From contig JAQGPJ010000097.1 of NCBI GenBank assembly GCA_028293125.1, forward strand, positions 1 to 43,817: 43,817 nt of DNA, written 5' to 3'. Below, piece by piece: positions 16,084 through 24,528 of this stretch. The position numbers and the translations under genes are program-made. Each line of letters opens with the position of its first letter. The stretch's first letter is position 1. Under the pieces are notes generated by a model, which was not told the DNA's origin, did not search any database, and worked only from the letters and a program-made list of their open reading frames with translations. Source of the stretch: Verrucomicrobiales bacterium (lineage in GTDB: Bacteria > Verrucomicrobiota > Verrucomicrobiia > Verrucomicrobiales > V1-33).

Positions 16084-16881
16084 TTATGGCGTTTTCGCCC
16101 CAGCCGGCCCGGAGGGCATGGGCGGCGTGGTCTCCGGTTCAGGAGAGGGGAAGGCGGAGGCATCAGGAGCGGCGGCGGGCGGCGGCGGGGCAGTCTCCGG
16201 AGAGGCCGGGGTGGGTGGAACTCCGGGAACCGGTTCACCCGGCACCTCCAGCGGTGTTCCCTGGGGGACAGAGGGGGATCCCGGGCTGGTGGGGGACAGC
16301 ACATCCGGTGCCGCCGGAGAGGAATTGGCCGGTTTTTTCAGCAGCACATCGTGCTGCACACTTTGAAAGTCCGGTCCCAACTCGTATCCCAGAATAGCCA
16401 CCCTGCCGTGCTCCATATCATGAAACACCATCAGGGTCAGGGCCGCCCGCGTGCCCGCCATATAAACGATATGATGCGTGACCCGCCGCCCCAGCAGGCC
16501 GGACTCCGTCTCATCCGAAACCACAATGCCGGGCAAACCCGGCACTTTTTTCCTCAGCTGGGTGAGAATGGCCATCAATTCGGGATCCATGTCCTCGACC
16601 TCGGCGGTGACGCCGGTGGTCCACAGTTCAGCGGCAATGGCCCGGAGGCTGCTGTTGAGGCTCTCTGTTATGCGGGCGGAATCCTTCAGCGCCTGTGAGT
16701 AGTACCAGAGTCCGCCTCCCAGGGCCCCGCCCAGCAGCAGCATGCCCACAAGGGGGCGCAGCACTTTCCCAATAGAGGGTTGCTCGTCACTTGCCAGGGC
16801 CGGTGCCGCGCTACGCTGCGGAACGGGGCGGCGGCGGGTGGTCCGGGACTGTGAAGGGCGGCGGGGCGGCGGCAGGCTCAT
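16084..16881 (-). CDS. Single-pass membrane protein with Pro-rich C-terminus, unknown
   Basis: I do not recognise this 265-residue protein. Residues 1-37 are basic and rich in Pro, Arg and Ser (cytoplasmic by the positive-inside rule). A single transmembrane helix lies at about 41-61 (L-R-P-L-V-G-M-L-L-L-G-G-A-L). The outside part (62-185) is a small mixed domain with two L-T/V-x-L-R-K-K type helices and the strand T-H-H-I-V-Y-M-A-G. Residues 187-265 are almost entirely Pro, Ala, Ser, Glu and Gly, a likely disordered spacer. No catalytic motif is seen. It is separated by 250 bp from the Gfo/Idh/MocA gene and by 356 bp from the next forward gene. Codon use supports it being real. Confidence 0.7.
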   Translation of the reverse strand: MSLPPPRRPSQSRTTRRRPVPQRSAAPALASDEQPSIGKVLRPLVGMLLLGGALGGGLWYYSQALKDSARITESLNSSLRAIAAELWTTGVTAEVEDMDPELMAILTQLRKKVPGLPGIVVSDETESGLLGRRVTHHIVYMAGTRAALTLMVFHDMEHGRVAILGYELGPDFQSVQHDVLLKKPANSSPAAPDVLSPTSPGSPSVPQGTPLEVPGEPVPGVPPTPASPETAPPPPAAAPDASAFPSPEPETTPPMPSGPAGAKTP

Positions 16882-17237
16882 GGGATTGGAATCTGGCGGA
16901 TAAAAGTGACAACGGGATTTACCCCATGCTCAGAGGACGCGCAAGATTTGTGGTGCCGCGGGGCCAAACCCGCAGGCAATGAATGAATTTTGCCTGGTCC
17001 AGGGAATGGATGGATGGGAGGGAATGCGTTTGCCCTGCTTCCGCTCCGGCACAAAACTCCCGCGCATCGGCGGTGCCTCATGGCGGATTGAGCGGAAAGC
17101 CGGCCCGCTGGTCAAAATAAAATCCCTGTCCCCCGCGATGGTCCGGGGTCCTGAATGAGTTAAGCCAAACCCCCGGTCCGCTGTTCCTGATCCGGATTTA
17201 ACATTTTCCGTCCATTCCCGCTTTATCTTGTTTTATT
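16882..17237. other. Intergenic region, no feature recognised
   Basis: These 356 bases lie between the divergent starts of the Pro-rich membrane protein and the bPH-like membrane protein. They should hold both promoters, but I could not point to clear -35/-10 pairs, a conserved RNA or a repeat. Confidence 0.5.
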
Positions 17238-17723
17238 TTGAAAGCTCCTGAAAAAGAACTTCGCTTCACCCGCTCCCGCCAGTCCGTGCCCTTCTGGCTG
17301 TTGGGCGTACTGCTGGCTCTGGCAGCCTTCGGGTTGGGAATCATGTGGCGGGAAAACCTCAGCCTGTGGCCGCCGTGGTGGCTGGCGCTGCTGCCTCTCG
17401 CCGGCTCCATCGGTGCCTTCTGGCTGGCGCTGCGCCTCACCCGCCATGCTTACGTGCTGCTGTCGCCGGTGGGGGTGGAGATTTTCCCTTTTTTTAAACC
17501 TTCCGACAATTTTCAGCTGGTCACCTGGGGCAGCATCGCGGAGGCGGAGGTGTCCAGTGACCAGCGCTGGCTTACCCTGACCCTGGCCGGTTACGAGGAT
17601 GTAAAAATCATTCTGACCCTGGAGCCCGTCGATCCCCGCTCCCGCTGCCTTCTCATCCAGGCTGTGACCGGTGTTTTGGACAGGCGCGGCGGTCAGAAAC
17701 CGGCGGATTCCGGGGGTTCCTGA
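17238..17723 (+). CDS. Two-helix membrane protein with PH-like domain, unknown
   Basis: A 161-residue protein. No ATG fits; the frame opens after a TAA at 17199-17201 and the best start is the TTG at 17238, because the residues K-A-P-E-K-E-L-R-F-T-R before the first helix look coding. Two transmembrane helices are at about 18-36 and 45-65. The rest (about 70-150) looks like a small beta domain: Y-V-L-L-S-P-V-G-V-E-I-F-P-F-F, then V-T-W-G-S-I-A-E-A-E-V and W-L-T-L-T-L-A. That plan resembles bacterial PH-like (bPH/YcxB) domains attached to two-helix anchors. No enzyme motif. Function unknown; the start is uncertain. Confidence 0.6.
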   Translation: MKAPEKELRFTRSRQSVPFWLLGVLLALAAFGLGIMWRENLSLWPPWWLALLPLAGSIGAFWLALRLTRHAYVLLSPVGVEIFPFFKPSDNFQLVTWGSIAEAEVSSDQRWLTLTLAGYEDVKIILTLEPVDPRSRCLLIQAVTGVLDRRGGQKPADSGGS

Positions 17724-17814
17724 CGGAAAAAGGAAGCGGCGCGAACCATGGCCCGCGCCGTCCGGCGAACTGAAAGGGTGGAAGGAAGGCAGTGGACCGC
17801 CCGCCTGGCCTCTG

Positions 17815-18237
17815 TTAGACCAGCTTCGCGTCCATGGTGATGGAGGCGTTGAGCACTTTGGAGACCGGACAGCCGGCCTTGGCCTTGGCGGCGAGATCCT
17901 GAAAGGTGGCGTCGTCGATGCCGGGAATGGACGCCGTCATGTCCAGATGGCTGGCAGTGATGGCGAACCCGCCTTCCACAGCATCAAGCGTGATAGTGGC
18001 CGTGGTCTCGATTTTGTCAGGCGTGAAGCCGGCCATGCCCAGAATCATGGAGAAGGCCATGGAGAAACATCCGGCGTGCGCCGCGCCGATGAGCTCCTCG
18101 GGATTGGTGCCCTGCTCCCCCTCGAAACGGGTTTTGAAGGAGTAGGGTTTGGAGGTCAGGGCTCCGGAACCGGTGGTGAGAAAACCTGCGCCTTCCTTGA
18201 GGCTGCCCTGCCAGACTGCGGATGCTTTTTGTTTCAT
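17815..18237 (-). CDS. osmC: OsmC-family organic hydroperoxide reductase
   Basis: The ATG at 18235-18237 is chosen (140 residues, the usual OsmC size); a TTG three codons upstream is the alternative. The sequence follows E. coli-type OsmC closely: [10 protein letters not shown] near the start, then [26 protein letters not shown] with the first catalytic Cys, and [13 protein letters not shown] with the second. The enzyme reduces organic peroxides in the cytoplasm with two thiols, often with lipoyl or thioredoxin partners. It is a single gene, convergent with the membrane-protein gene that ends at 17723. Confidence 0.93.
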   Translation of the reverse strand: MKQKASAVWQGSLKEGAGFLTTGSGALTSKPYSFKTRFEGEQGTNPEELIGAAHAGCFSMAFSMILGMAGFTPDKIETTATITLDAVEGGFAITASHLDMTASIPGIDDATFQDLAAKAKAGCPVSKVLNASITMDAKLV

Positions 18238-18472
18238 GGCCGCCAATAATGCGCGGCGGGGCGTGGCAGGCGAATGATTTTTTCAAGCAGCAATGCTTAT
18301 CGGAAAACCGGGGCAGGCCGGGGCGGGCACCGGTCATTCCGCAAAAATGAACACCGCTGCTGATCCGTCGTCCATGCATTTAGTGGATTTCCCTAAAACG
18401 TCAGGCTTGCCAGCCGGCGCTTATCCGCGCCAGCATCGTTTTCTTTTATCCCCTGACGTTTTCAATTTCCAT

Positions 18473-19591
18473 ATGAAGTGTTATCCCGCCGCCGCCCTTG
18501 CTCTGTCACTGATGCTGGCCGGCACCGCCGCTGCCGAGCTGCAGCCGCGCAAAGCTCCACCCGCACCCGCTCCGGCTCCCAAAACCACGCCGGCACCGGT
18601 TGCAGACAAGCCGTCGGCCACCCCCGCTGCGCCGACTGCCACAGAGGATGGCACCCCCAAACTGAGCCCGGAGCTGTCGGCAAAGCTGCTTAAGGAACTG
18701 GACAATCTGGAGAAAGGCCTGGGCGGCAAACGCGACAGTGAAAGCCAGGCGCTGATCAAGGAGCTTAAAGAGGCCGCCGGCAGTGATGAGAAAGCCTTCA
18801 ATCTTTATGAAAGCTGCCTGAAGGAGATCGAATACGATCAGAAGGGAAAGCATGCCTCAGCATTTGTGGAGTGGAAGCGCACCAAGGGCAAAGAACTGGC
18901 GGTGAACAACGATTTCTGCGCCAGCATCCGGCTGCAGGCCCAGTTCATGGCGCTGGCGCTGCTGGACTCGCACTCGGAAACCCCGGAGTCGCGGCTGAGT
19001 GTGCTGGCCGACGCCAACCTCTATATGGAGGCCCTCATCAAGCTGTGCGAGCGGAATGAGGGGCTCGCCAAAAGCGTGCTCGCCAGCATCATGGATGTGA
19101 CGCTGGAGCCGGACAAGGCGGTGACCGTGGGGAATCTGGAGGAAAGCCTGAAACAGTCACGGGAGGCCTCCGCCGCGCTGGGAGGCGACGTCATGGAGTG
19201 TCTGCTGGCCAAAAAGTTGAAGCCGGAAAGCTGCACAGGACCCAAGGGAATCGCTGCCCGGAACCCCGGCAACCTGGATGAGATCTATGAGCGGCTGATC
19301 CTGAAAACCCTGCGGGATAAAAAGGACACGGCGGGCCTGGCCGCCGCCTGGGGCCGGCGGATAGCGCAGACATCAGCTCTGACCAAGGCCACAAAGGTCA
19401 AGGAACTGGGGGAAAAATTCGAGACTGAGAAGCTGCCGGTGCTGAAGTGGCTGTATGCGGTCGATCAGTGGCGCTGTGGCCAGACCGAGGCCGCGGCCGC
19501 CGCCATGCTGGCGGTGATCCGTGCCAATCCCGGCCACAAGCTGTGCCCCGGCTGGGTCGAGGAGCTCCGCGGGCTTGCCACCGGCAAGTGA
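18473..19591 (+). CDS. Exported helical protein, unknown
   Basis: The ATG at 18473 is preferred because it opens a standard signal peptide (M-K-C-Y-P-A-A-A-L-A-L ... A-A-A-E, cleavage near residue 21), giving 372 residues; the open frame upstream to 18293 is probably non-coding. Residues 24-60 are Pro/Ala-rich. The rest is mostly amphipathic helix with Lys, Glu, Leu and Ala and ends V-E-E-L-R-G-L-A-T-G-K. A W-L-Y-A-V-D-Q-W-R-C-G-Q-T-E-A-A-A-A-A-M segment resembles a TPR-like helix pair. I recognise no named family. It is 22 bp upstream of the NIF3 gene and may be cotranscribed with it. Confidence 0.72.
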   Translation: MKCYPAAALALSLMLAGTAAAELQPRKAPPAPAPAPKTTPAPVADKPSATPAAPTATEDGTPKLSPELSAKLLKELDNLEKGLGGKRDSESQALIKELKEAAGSDEKAFNLYESCLKEIEYDQKGKHASAFVEWKRTKGKELAVNNDFCASIRLQAQFMALALLDSHSETPESRLSVLADANLYMEALIKLCERNEGLAKSVLASIMDVTLEPDKAVTVGNLEESLKQSREASAALGGDVMECLLAKKLKPESCTGPKGIAARNPGNLDEIYERLILKTLRDKKDTAGLAAAWGRRIAQTSALTKATKVKELGEKFETEKLPVLKWLYAVDQWRCGQTEAAAAAMLAVIRANPGHKLCPGWVEELRGLATGK

Positions 19592-19612
19592 CCAGGCTAC
19601 CGGCGTGCTGCC

Positions 19613-20374
19613 ATGGTCACGCTGCCCGATCTGAAAACTGCCCTCAGCACCCTCCTGCGGATTGATGAAATCCCGGATTATGCCGGGGCCGTGAACGGTC
19701 TGCAGTTTCAGAACCGCAGCGGGGGGGTAGTGCGGTTTCTGGCGGCGGTGGACGCCAGTCTGCCGGTGATCCGCCGGGCGGCGGCTCTGCCGGGGCCATC
19801 CCTGTTGCTGGTGCATCATGGACTGTTCTGGAGCGGGGCCCAGACCGTGACCGGCGCAGTGTTTGAGAAATATGCGGCGGCGCTGGACGGGGATCTGGCC
19901 ATTTACAGCTCCCACCTGCCGCTGGATGTGCATCCGGAGCTGGGCAACAACGCCCTGCTGGCGGCGGCGCTTGAGCTTGGCTGCACCGTTCCGTTTTTTG
20001 ACCGGAAGGGACTGAAGCTCGGGCTGCGGGCCACGGTGGATCTGAGCCGGGAGGAACTGGCGGACCGCCTGCGCGCCGCCGTGGGCGGTCCGGTGCATGT
20101 GTGTCCCGGCGGGCCGGACCGGGTGCGGGAGGTGGGGGTCATCACCGGCGGGGCGGGATCGGAAATCGCAGCGGTGGCGGCTGCCGGTGTGGACACTTTC
20201 ATCACCGGGGAAGGCCCGCACTGGAGTTATCCCGCCGCCGAGGAGGCCGGTGTCAATCTGCTTTACGGCGGGCACTACGCCACGGAGACCTTCGGGGTCA
20301 AAGCCCTGGCGGCGCGCCTGGCGGAGGAGCACGGACTGCCTTGGGAATTTATCGACCACCCCACCGGGCTGTGA
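19613..20374 (+). CDS. NIF3-like dinuclear metal-centre protein
   Basis: A 253-residue member of the NIF3/YbgI (DUF34) family. Expected motifs are present: V-N-G-L-Q near 28-32, A-A-V-D-A-S-L, the metal-binding L-V-H-H-G-L-F-W near 66-73, Y-S-S-H-L-P-L-D with D-V-H, G-G-A-G-S-E, F-I-T-G-E-G-P-H-W, and the C-terminal G-G-H-Y-A-T-E-T. The family forms hexameric toroids with two metal ions per subunit; its role is debated (GTP cyclohydrolase I-like fold, possible metal or nucleotide-related function). The length lacks the large insert domain of some Gram-positive members. Cytoplasmic. Confidence 0.93.
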   Translation: MVTLPDLKTALSTLLRIDEIPDYAGAVNGLQFQNRSGGVVRFLAAVDASLPVIRRAAALPGPSLLLVHHGLFWSGAQTVTGAVFEKYAAALDGDLAIYSSHLPLDVHPELGNNALLAAALELGCTVPFFDRKGLKLGLRATVDLSREELADRLRAAVGGPVHVCPGGPDRVREVGVITGGAGSEIAAVAAAGVDTFITGEGPHWSYPAAEEAGVNLLYGGHYATETFGVKALAARLAEEHGLPWEFIDHPTGL

Positions 20375-20419
20375 CCGGGCGTGGGAGCCGGGAGCGGGGA
20401 GCGGGGAGCGGTTTTCTAT

Positions 20420-20863
20420 TCAGGAGACCGGCGTGCCGTCCTGCTGCTGACTGTGTCCCCGGCGGGCGGGAAGCAGCGTGCACGCGCCTTTGCAGCCAAA
20501 AAGGCGGCTGAGCAGGTGACGGTTCCGGCTCAGCCAGCGGTAGGCGGCCTCCGCAATCAGGATCACCCCGGGGATCCAGAGAAACAGTCCAATAGGCATC
20601 GCCAGCGGCATACGCAGCGAGACAAAGCGGATGCAGCGGGCACCGCGGTGGATTTTGCCGTCCTTGGCCACGCAGTGGATGGCCTCCATCAGATCCTCAC
20701 GGCCAATGCCGGGGGCGATTTCCGCGGCCCGGGGATCCGCGATGGGCAGCAGGATGAAGGAGTTGAACCAGTCCAGCCAGCTGATCATGCGGGACTGGAA
20801 CGTGCACAGGGGGCAGTCCCCGTCATAAAGCACAATGTGGGCGGTGGGCGGCAGGGCGGACAT
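20420..20863 (-). CDS. DCC-family (DUF393) thiol-disulfide protein
   Basis: The start is set at the ATG at 20861-20863 (147 residues) since it gives M-S-A-L-P-P-T-A-H-I-V-L-Y-D-G-D-C-P-L-C, the standard opening of the family; the frame upstream looks non-coding. The D-G-D-C-P-L-C motif at about 15-21 is the thioredoxin-like D-x-x-C-x-x-C signature. A hydrophobic stretch (I-G-L-F-L-W-I-P-G-V-I-L-I-A) in the second half may be membrane-associated. Function of the family is predicted only: thiol-disulfide exchange. It is convergent with NIF3 and divergent from the sugar-kinase gene (134 bp between starts). Confidence 0.87.
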   Translation of the reverse strand: MSALPPTAHIVLYDGDCPLCTFQSRMISWLDWFNSFILLPIADPRAAEIAPGIGREDLMEAIHCVAKDGKIHRGARCIRFVSLRMPLAMPIGLFLWIPGVILIAEAAYRWLSRNRHLLSRLFGCKGACTLLPARRGHSQQQDGTPVS

Positions 20864-20996
20864 GACGGCAAAATGAGGTTCCCAAGCGGAGGGCGCAACG
20901 CCGGATATCCGTTTGTCCGGCCAGCAATCGGGTATTGCATGGACAAGGCGCTGTGAGTAGCCTTCAAATACTTCACCTTTCCGAAATTTCCTGCCC

Positions 20997-22028
20997 ATGC
21001 TGCCCCCCACCGATGACACCCTCCGCGCCGAGTCCTGCGTTCACGTGCCGGGCTGGAAGGGCGCGTCCGTGCTGCTGGATCTGATCGTGAAGGGCGGATC
21101 GGACCGGTATTATTACCGGGCCACGGCTGGGAAGCTCGAAAATGGCGGGCCGGAGTCAGCGGTCATCATGGTCTACACCGACAAACGGCCTGACAATCTG
21201 AGCTTTTTCGCCGCCACCGAGATTCTGGCGCTCAGCGGGGCGCGTACCATGCGTGTCTATCATCACGATGAGACCCGCCGCGTTGGGTGGTTGGAGGATC
21301 TGGGCCGGGAGGACCTGTGGGAATGCCGGCAGGCGGATGACTCCCTGGCGCTCTACCGGGACACCCTGACCCAAGTGGCGCATCTGCACCGGATGCGCGC
21401 CGGGCAGTTGCCGGAGACTCTTCAGGACACCCTCCAGCCGGCCTTTGATGCCCGGCTTTACCGCTGGGAGCAGGATTATTTTTTCAACCAGTTCGCCTCC
21501 CGCTTCTCGGTGCTGCCGCCCGAAGCTCTGGAGGAACTGCGGACTTCCGCTCCTTTTGAGCAGATGGCGGAAACCTTGGCCTCGCTGCCCCGCCGCCTGG
21601 TGCACCGGGATTTCCAGTCCCAGAATGTGATCCGGCGGGGGGAGGACGCTTATCTGATCGACTACCAAGGCATCCGCGAGGGCCTGCCGGAATACGATCT
21701 GGCGTCCCTGCTGTACGATCCGTATGTCTCCCTGTCCATGGTGGAGCGGGAGAGTCTGCTGGAGCATTACAAGAGCGTGCGCGCCTCCCTAGACGGCGGA
21801 GCGGTCGATCCCGCGGTGCTGCGCATGGCCGCCTGCCAGCGCCTCATGCAGGCTCTGGGGGCCTACAGCAAGCTGGGGGCGGGCGACGGCAAACTGTCCT
21901 TTCTGCGCCACATTCCACCGGCGGTGGAGAATCTGCGCGGAGTGCTGGCGGACACCGGCCTGCTGCCCGGCCTGGCGGAGGCGCTGGAACTGCGTCAGGG
22001 TGCTGCCGGCTCTTCGGATTCCCCATGA
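20997..22028 (+). CDS. AmgK-like aminoglycoside-phosphotransferase-fold sugar kinase
   Basis: A 343-residue kinase of the APH fold. The catalytic loop L-V-H-R-D-F-Q-S-Q-N-V-I and the metal-binding segment L-I-D-Y-Q-G-I-R-E-G-L-P-E-Y-D-L-A-S-L-L are both present, at about 200-240. The D-Y-Q-G ... Y-D-L-A-S-L-L pattern is that of AmgK, the anomeric N-acetylmuramate/N-acetylglucosamine kinase of the cell-wall recycling route. AmgK normally pairs with the uridylyltransferase MurU; no MurU is seen here, so it may be elsewhere, or the substrate may differ. It overlaps the next gene by 4 bases (ATGA at 22025-22028), which implies coupled translation. Confidence 0.85.
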   Translation: MLPPTDDTLRAESCVHVPGWKGASVLLDLIVKGGSDRYYYRATAGKLENGGPESAVIMVYTDKRPDNLSFFAATEILALSGARTMRVYHHDETRRVGWLEDLGREDLWECRQADDSLALYRDTLTQVAHLHRMRAGQLPETLQDTLQPAFDARLYRWEQDYFFNQFASRFSVLPPEALEELRTSAPFEQMAETLASLPRRLVHRDFQSQNVIRRGEDAYLIDYQGIREGLPEYDLASLLYDPYVSLSMVERESLLEHYKSVRASLDGGAVDPAVLRMAACQRLMQALGAYSKLGAGDGKLSFLRHIPPAVENLRGVLADTGLLPGLAEALELRQGAAGSSDSP

Positions 22029-23338
22029 ATGTCCGCTCCCAGTTTCTCCTGCTCCTCGGGGCCGGCATTTTGGCCACCCTGCTGCACCGCGAGCAGCAGC
22101 GGGGCACGTTCGAAATTTTTGACCGCCGGCACCGGGAGTTTCTGAAGGCGAATCCGGGAGCCACCGAGTGGCGGTCGCTGGCGGAAAAACCGCAGGTGGT
22201 GCTGGCCCGGCTGGACGACCCTGATCTCCCCGCGGCGCAGCGCACATTTGACGCCTGGCCGCCGCTGCCGGATGAATGGCAGGTGCTTTTCCAGAATATC
22301 CGGGACTATGCGCCGGCGGCGGTGGCGGTGGGGCTGCCGCTGCGGGTGGAGACGCCCTCCGCAGGGTTTGTGGCGGCGGCGGCGGCGGTGCCGGGTCTGA
22401 CGCTGGGGCTGTTCGCGGAGTCCACAAGGGCCTCGGGCACGCCGCCGTTGGTGCTGCCTCCGGCGGTCGCGGTGCTCCGGGCGCAGGGGCCGGTCAGCGG
22501 CATTCCGGTGTTCGACCGCCTCACCGTCTCCGGAATGGAAGTGCGTCAGGCGGTGTCAGAGGTGGATCTGGGGCAGAAAGTCACCATGGAGGGCGACTGG
22601 TGCCGGGTGCCGCTGCTGGCGCGCACGGGCACCCAAGTGGTGCCGACGCTGGCCCTGCAGGCGCTGCTGACGTGGAACGGCACCCCGTTGGAAAGCATCA
22701 TGGTGCAGACGGGGACCGCCATCCGCGGCCCTAAGGGGATGGTGATTCCCATTGATGAGGAGGGCTGCTTCCGGTTCTATGTGCCGCTCGCCCCACCGGC
22801 GGAGTCGGTGTCGGCGGACGATTTTCTTTTCCCCAAAACCCAGGCGGAAACCCTTTACACCTCTGGCACACCGGAGCGCGCGGCTTTGGAGAAAGTGCGC
22901 GGCAGCCTCCTGTGGGTGGGCGCCGACGACCGCGCATCGCGCCTGCTGAAGCTGCCGGACGGCAACACCGCTTCCCCCGCGGACCTCATCACCCGTGCCC
23001 TGACCGCCATTCAGACCGGCCGTTTCATGCGCCCGCTGGAGCCCGCTTGGCAGATCGTCACCCTGACAGCGGCGGTGCTGCTGGGCTGCTGGATGACGCG
23101 GTGGAGACGGTGGAACCTGGCCAAGGGCCTCTTGATTGCCTCGCTGTCCTTCGGTATGGCCAGTCTGCTCGCTTTTCAGAGCAGCCACACTTGGATTCCG
23201 CTGGCCCCGGCCCTGATTCAGCTTGCCGCCTTCCTGTTTGTGGGCCTTTTGATTCCCCGCCCGGCCCCGCCGGAAAACCCAAAAACGCAACCTTTTCCCC
23301 TTAATCCACCCCATGAGCCTGCACACCGATATCGCTGA
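22025..23338 (+). CDS. CHASE2-like membrane protein without output domain
   Basis: A 437-residue protein. A signal/anchor helix is at 5-20, a periplasmic region at about 25-335, and three transmembrane helices at about 341-357, 366-385 and 392-411. The periplasmic part follows the CHASE2 plan: A-A-V-A-V-G-L-P-L, later G-M-V-I-P-I-D-E-E-G-C-F-R-F-Y-V-P-L, and near the end G-S-L-L-W-V-G-A-D-D-R-A-S-R. CHASE2 domains normally sense extracellular signals for kinases or cyclases, but here the protein ends 25 residues after the last helix, with no cytoplasmic effector. The gene overlaps the preceding kinase and the following yqeY gene (26 bases). Sensing or envelope function is inferred only. Confidence 0.72.
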   Translation: MNVRSQFLLLLGAGILATLLHREQQRGTFEIFDRRHREFLKANPGATEWRSLAEKPQVVLARLDDPDLPAAQRTFDAWPPLPDEWQVLFQNIRDYAPAAVAVGLPLRVETPSAGFVAAAAAVPGLTLGLFAESTRASGTPPLVLPPAVAVLRAQGPVSGIPVFDRLTVSGMEVRQAVSEVDLGQKVTMEGDWCRVPLLARTGTQVVPTLALQALLTWNGTPLESIMVQTGTAIRGPKGMVIPIDEEGCFRFYVPLAPPAESVSADDFLFPKTQAETLYTSGTPERAALEKVRGSLLWVGADDRASRLLKLPDGNTASPADLITRALTAIQTGRFMRPLEPAWQIVTLTAAVLLGCWMTRWRRWNLAKGLLIASLSFGMASLLAFQSSHTWIPLAPALIQLAAFLFVGLLIPRPAPPENPKTQPFPLNPPHEPAHRYR

Positions 23339-23765
23339 CCAGATGAAGGAGGCCATGCGCTCCAAGGACAGCATCACTCTGAACACACTGCGCGCGCTGA
23401 AGTCCGCCCTGAAGTATGCCGCCATTGAGAAGCTGGGTGCCGAGAGAGAGCTGGACGGCCCTGACGCCATCGCGGTCATCCGCAAGCAGATCAAACAGCG
23501 CCGGGATTCGTTGGAGAGCTTCCAAGCCAATGGACGCCCGGAACTGGCGGAGAAGGAGCAGGCCGAACTGTCGGTGCTGGAGCGGTTTCTGCCCGCGGCG
23601 CTGACCGAGGCTGAGATCGACGCCCTCGTTACCGCGGTCATCGCGGAGACCGGAGCGGCGGGCAAGGCGGACATGGGCAAGGTCATGAAGGCGCTCCAGC
23701 AGAGAACCGAAGGCCGGGCCGACGGACGCGCTCTGTCCCAGGCGGTGGGCAAACAATTGAAATAA
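23313..23765 (+). CDS. yqeY: GatB/YqeY-domain protein
   Basis: A 150-residue protein of standard YqeY length. It opens L-H-T-D-I-A-D-Q-M-K-E-A-M-R-S-K-D and contains L-N-T-L-R-A-L-K-S-A, then I-R-K-Q-I-K-Q-R-R-D-S-L-E-S-F, and A-D-M-G-K-V-M-K-A-L near the end. The family resembles the tRNA-binding tail of GatB and has a suspected link to tRNA amidation or stability, not proven. Start overlaps the end of the CHASE2-like gene by 26 bases. Confidence 0.93.
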   Translation: MSLHTDIADQMKEAMRSKDSITLNTLRALKSALKYAAIEKLGAERELDGPDAIAVIRKQIKQRRDSLESFQANGRPELAEKEQAELSVLERFLPAALTEAEIDALVTAVIAETGAAGKADMGKVMKALQQRTEGRADGRALSQAVGKQLK

Positions 23766-23856
23766 AATTCCTGTCAGGAAAGGGCCGGAAATCGTTTTTT
23801 CCCACGAGCAGGCCTCCAAGCTTTCCCGTCCGGTTCTTCTCTTCCTGATCAAAGTC

Positions 23857-24528
23857 ATGACCACCGCCATTATTGTCGCTGCCGGGTCCTCCAGCCGCAT
23901 GGGTTTTGACAAACTGCTGGCCCGCCTGGGCGATGCCCCGGTGATCCTCCATACCCTGCGGGCGTTTCAGGTTTGCCCGGACATCGATTCCTTCATTGTG
24001 GTGGCAGCCCCGGAGCGCGCGGAGGTGATCGAGCGGCTGTCGGACGACGAGGGCTTCACCAAGCTGCGGGGCTTCATCTCCGGCGGCGAGGCGCGGCATC
24101 ACTCCGTGAATGCCGGGCTGGAGGCCCTGCCGGACGATTGTGACTTCGTGGCCGTGCATGACGGGGCGCGTCCGCTGATCCATCCGCAGCAGATTTCCCG
24201 CTGCATCGCCCGCGCCCGGGAGTGCGGGGCCGCCGCCTGCGCCCGCCCGCTGGTGGAGACGCTGAAGCGCGCGGACTCCGGCGGTCTGGTGACCGGGAGC
24301 GTGGACCGGGAAGGGCTGTGGATCATGGAGACACCGCAGGTTTTCTCCCGCACCCTGCTGACGGAGGCCTATGCCGCCGTGCTGCGCGACGGTGCCGCGG
24401 TGACGGACGAGGTCTCCGCCGTGGAGCGCGCCGGATACCCGGTCCATCTGGTGTCCAATCCCTTCCCCAATCTGAAAATCACCTGGCCGGAGGATCTGGC
24501 CATCGCTGAGCGGCTGCTGCCTTCATGA
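23857..24528 (+). CDS. ispD: 2-C-methyl-D-erythritol 4-phosphate cytidylyltransferase
   Basis: A 223-residue enzyme of normal size. It transfers CMP to MEP in the non-mevalonate isoprenoid pathway, in the cytoplasm. The nucleotide-binding loop A-A-G-S-S-S-R-M-G is at 8-16 with the catalytic Lys in F-D-K just after it. H-D-G-A-R-P-L-I is near 100-107, and T-D-E-V-S-A-V-E supplies the substrate-binding residues, with N-P-F-P-N-L-K-I-T at the end. Its stop overlaps the start of the M16 peptidase gene (24525-24528). Confidence 0.97.
   Translation: MTTAIIVAAGSSSRMGFDKLLARLGDAPVILHTLRAFQVCPDIDSFIVVAAPERAEVIERLSDDEGFTKLRGFISGGEARHHSVNAGLEALPDDCDFVAVHDGARPLIHPQQISRCIARARECGAAACARPLVETLKRADSGGLVTGSVDREGLWIMETPQVFSRTLLTEAYAAVLRDGAAVTDEVSAVERAGYPVHLVSNPFPNLKITWPEDLAIAERLLPS

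Noticed and set aside
20383-20411. Short GGGAGCG-type tandem repeat
   Set aside because: Only three or four imperfect 7-base units in the gap between NIF3 and DCC genes; too small for a CRISPR or a functional repeat array.
23857-24528. IspD as the missing uridylyltransferase partner of the AmgK-like kinase
   Set aside because: The protein carries the specific IspD motifs (H-D-G-A-R-P and T-D-E-V-S-A-V-E), so it is the MEP-pathway enzyme rather than MurU.
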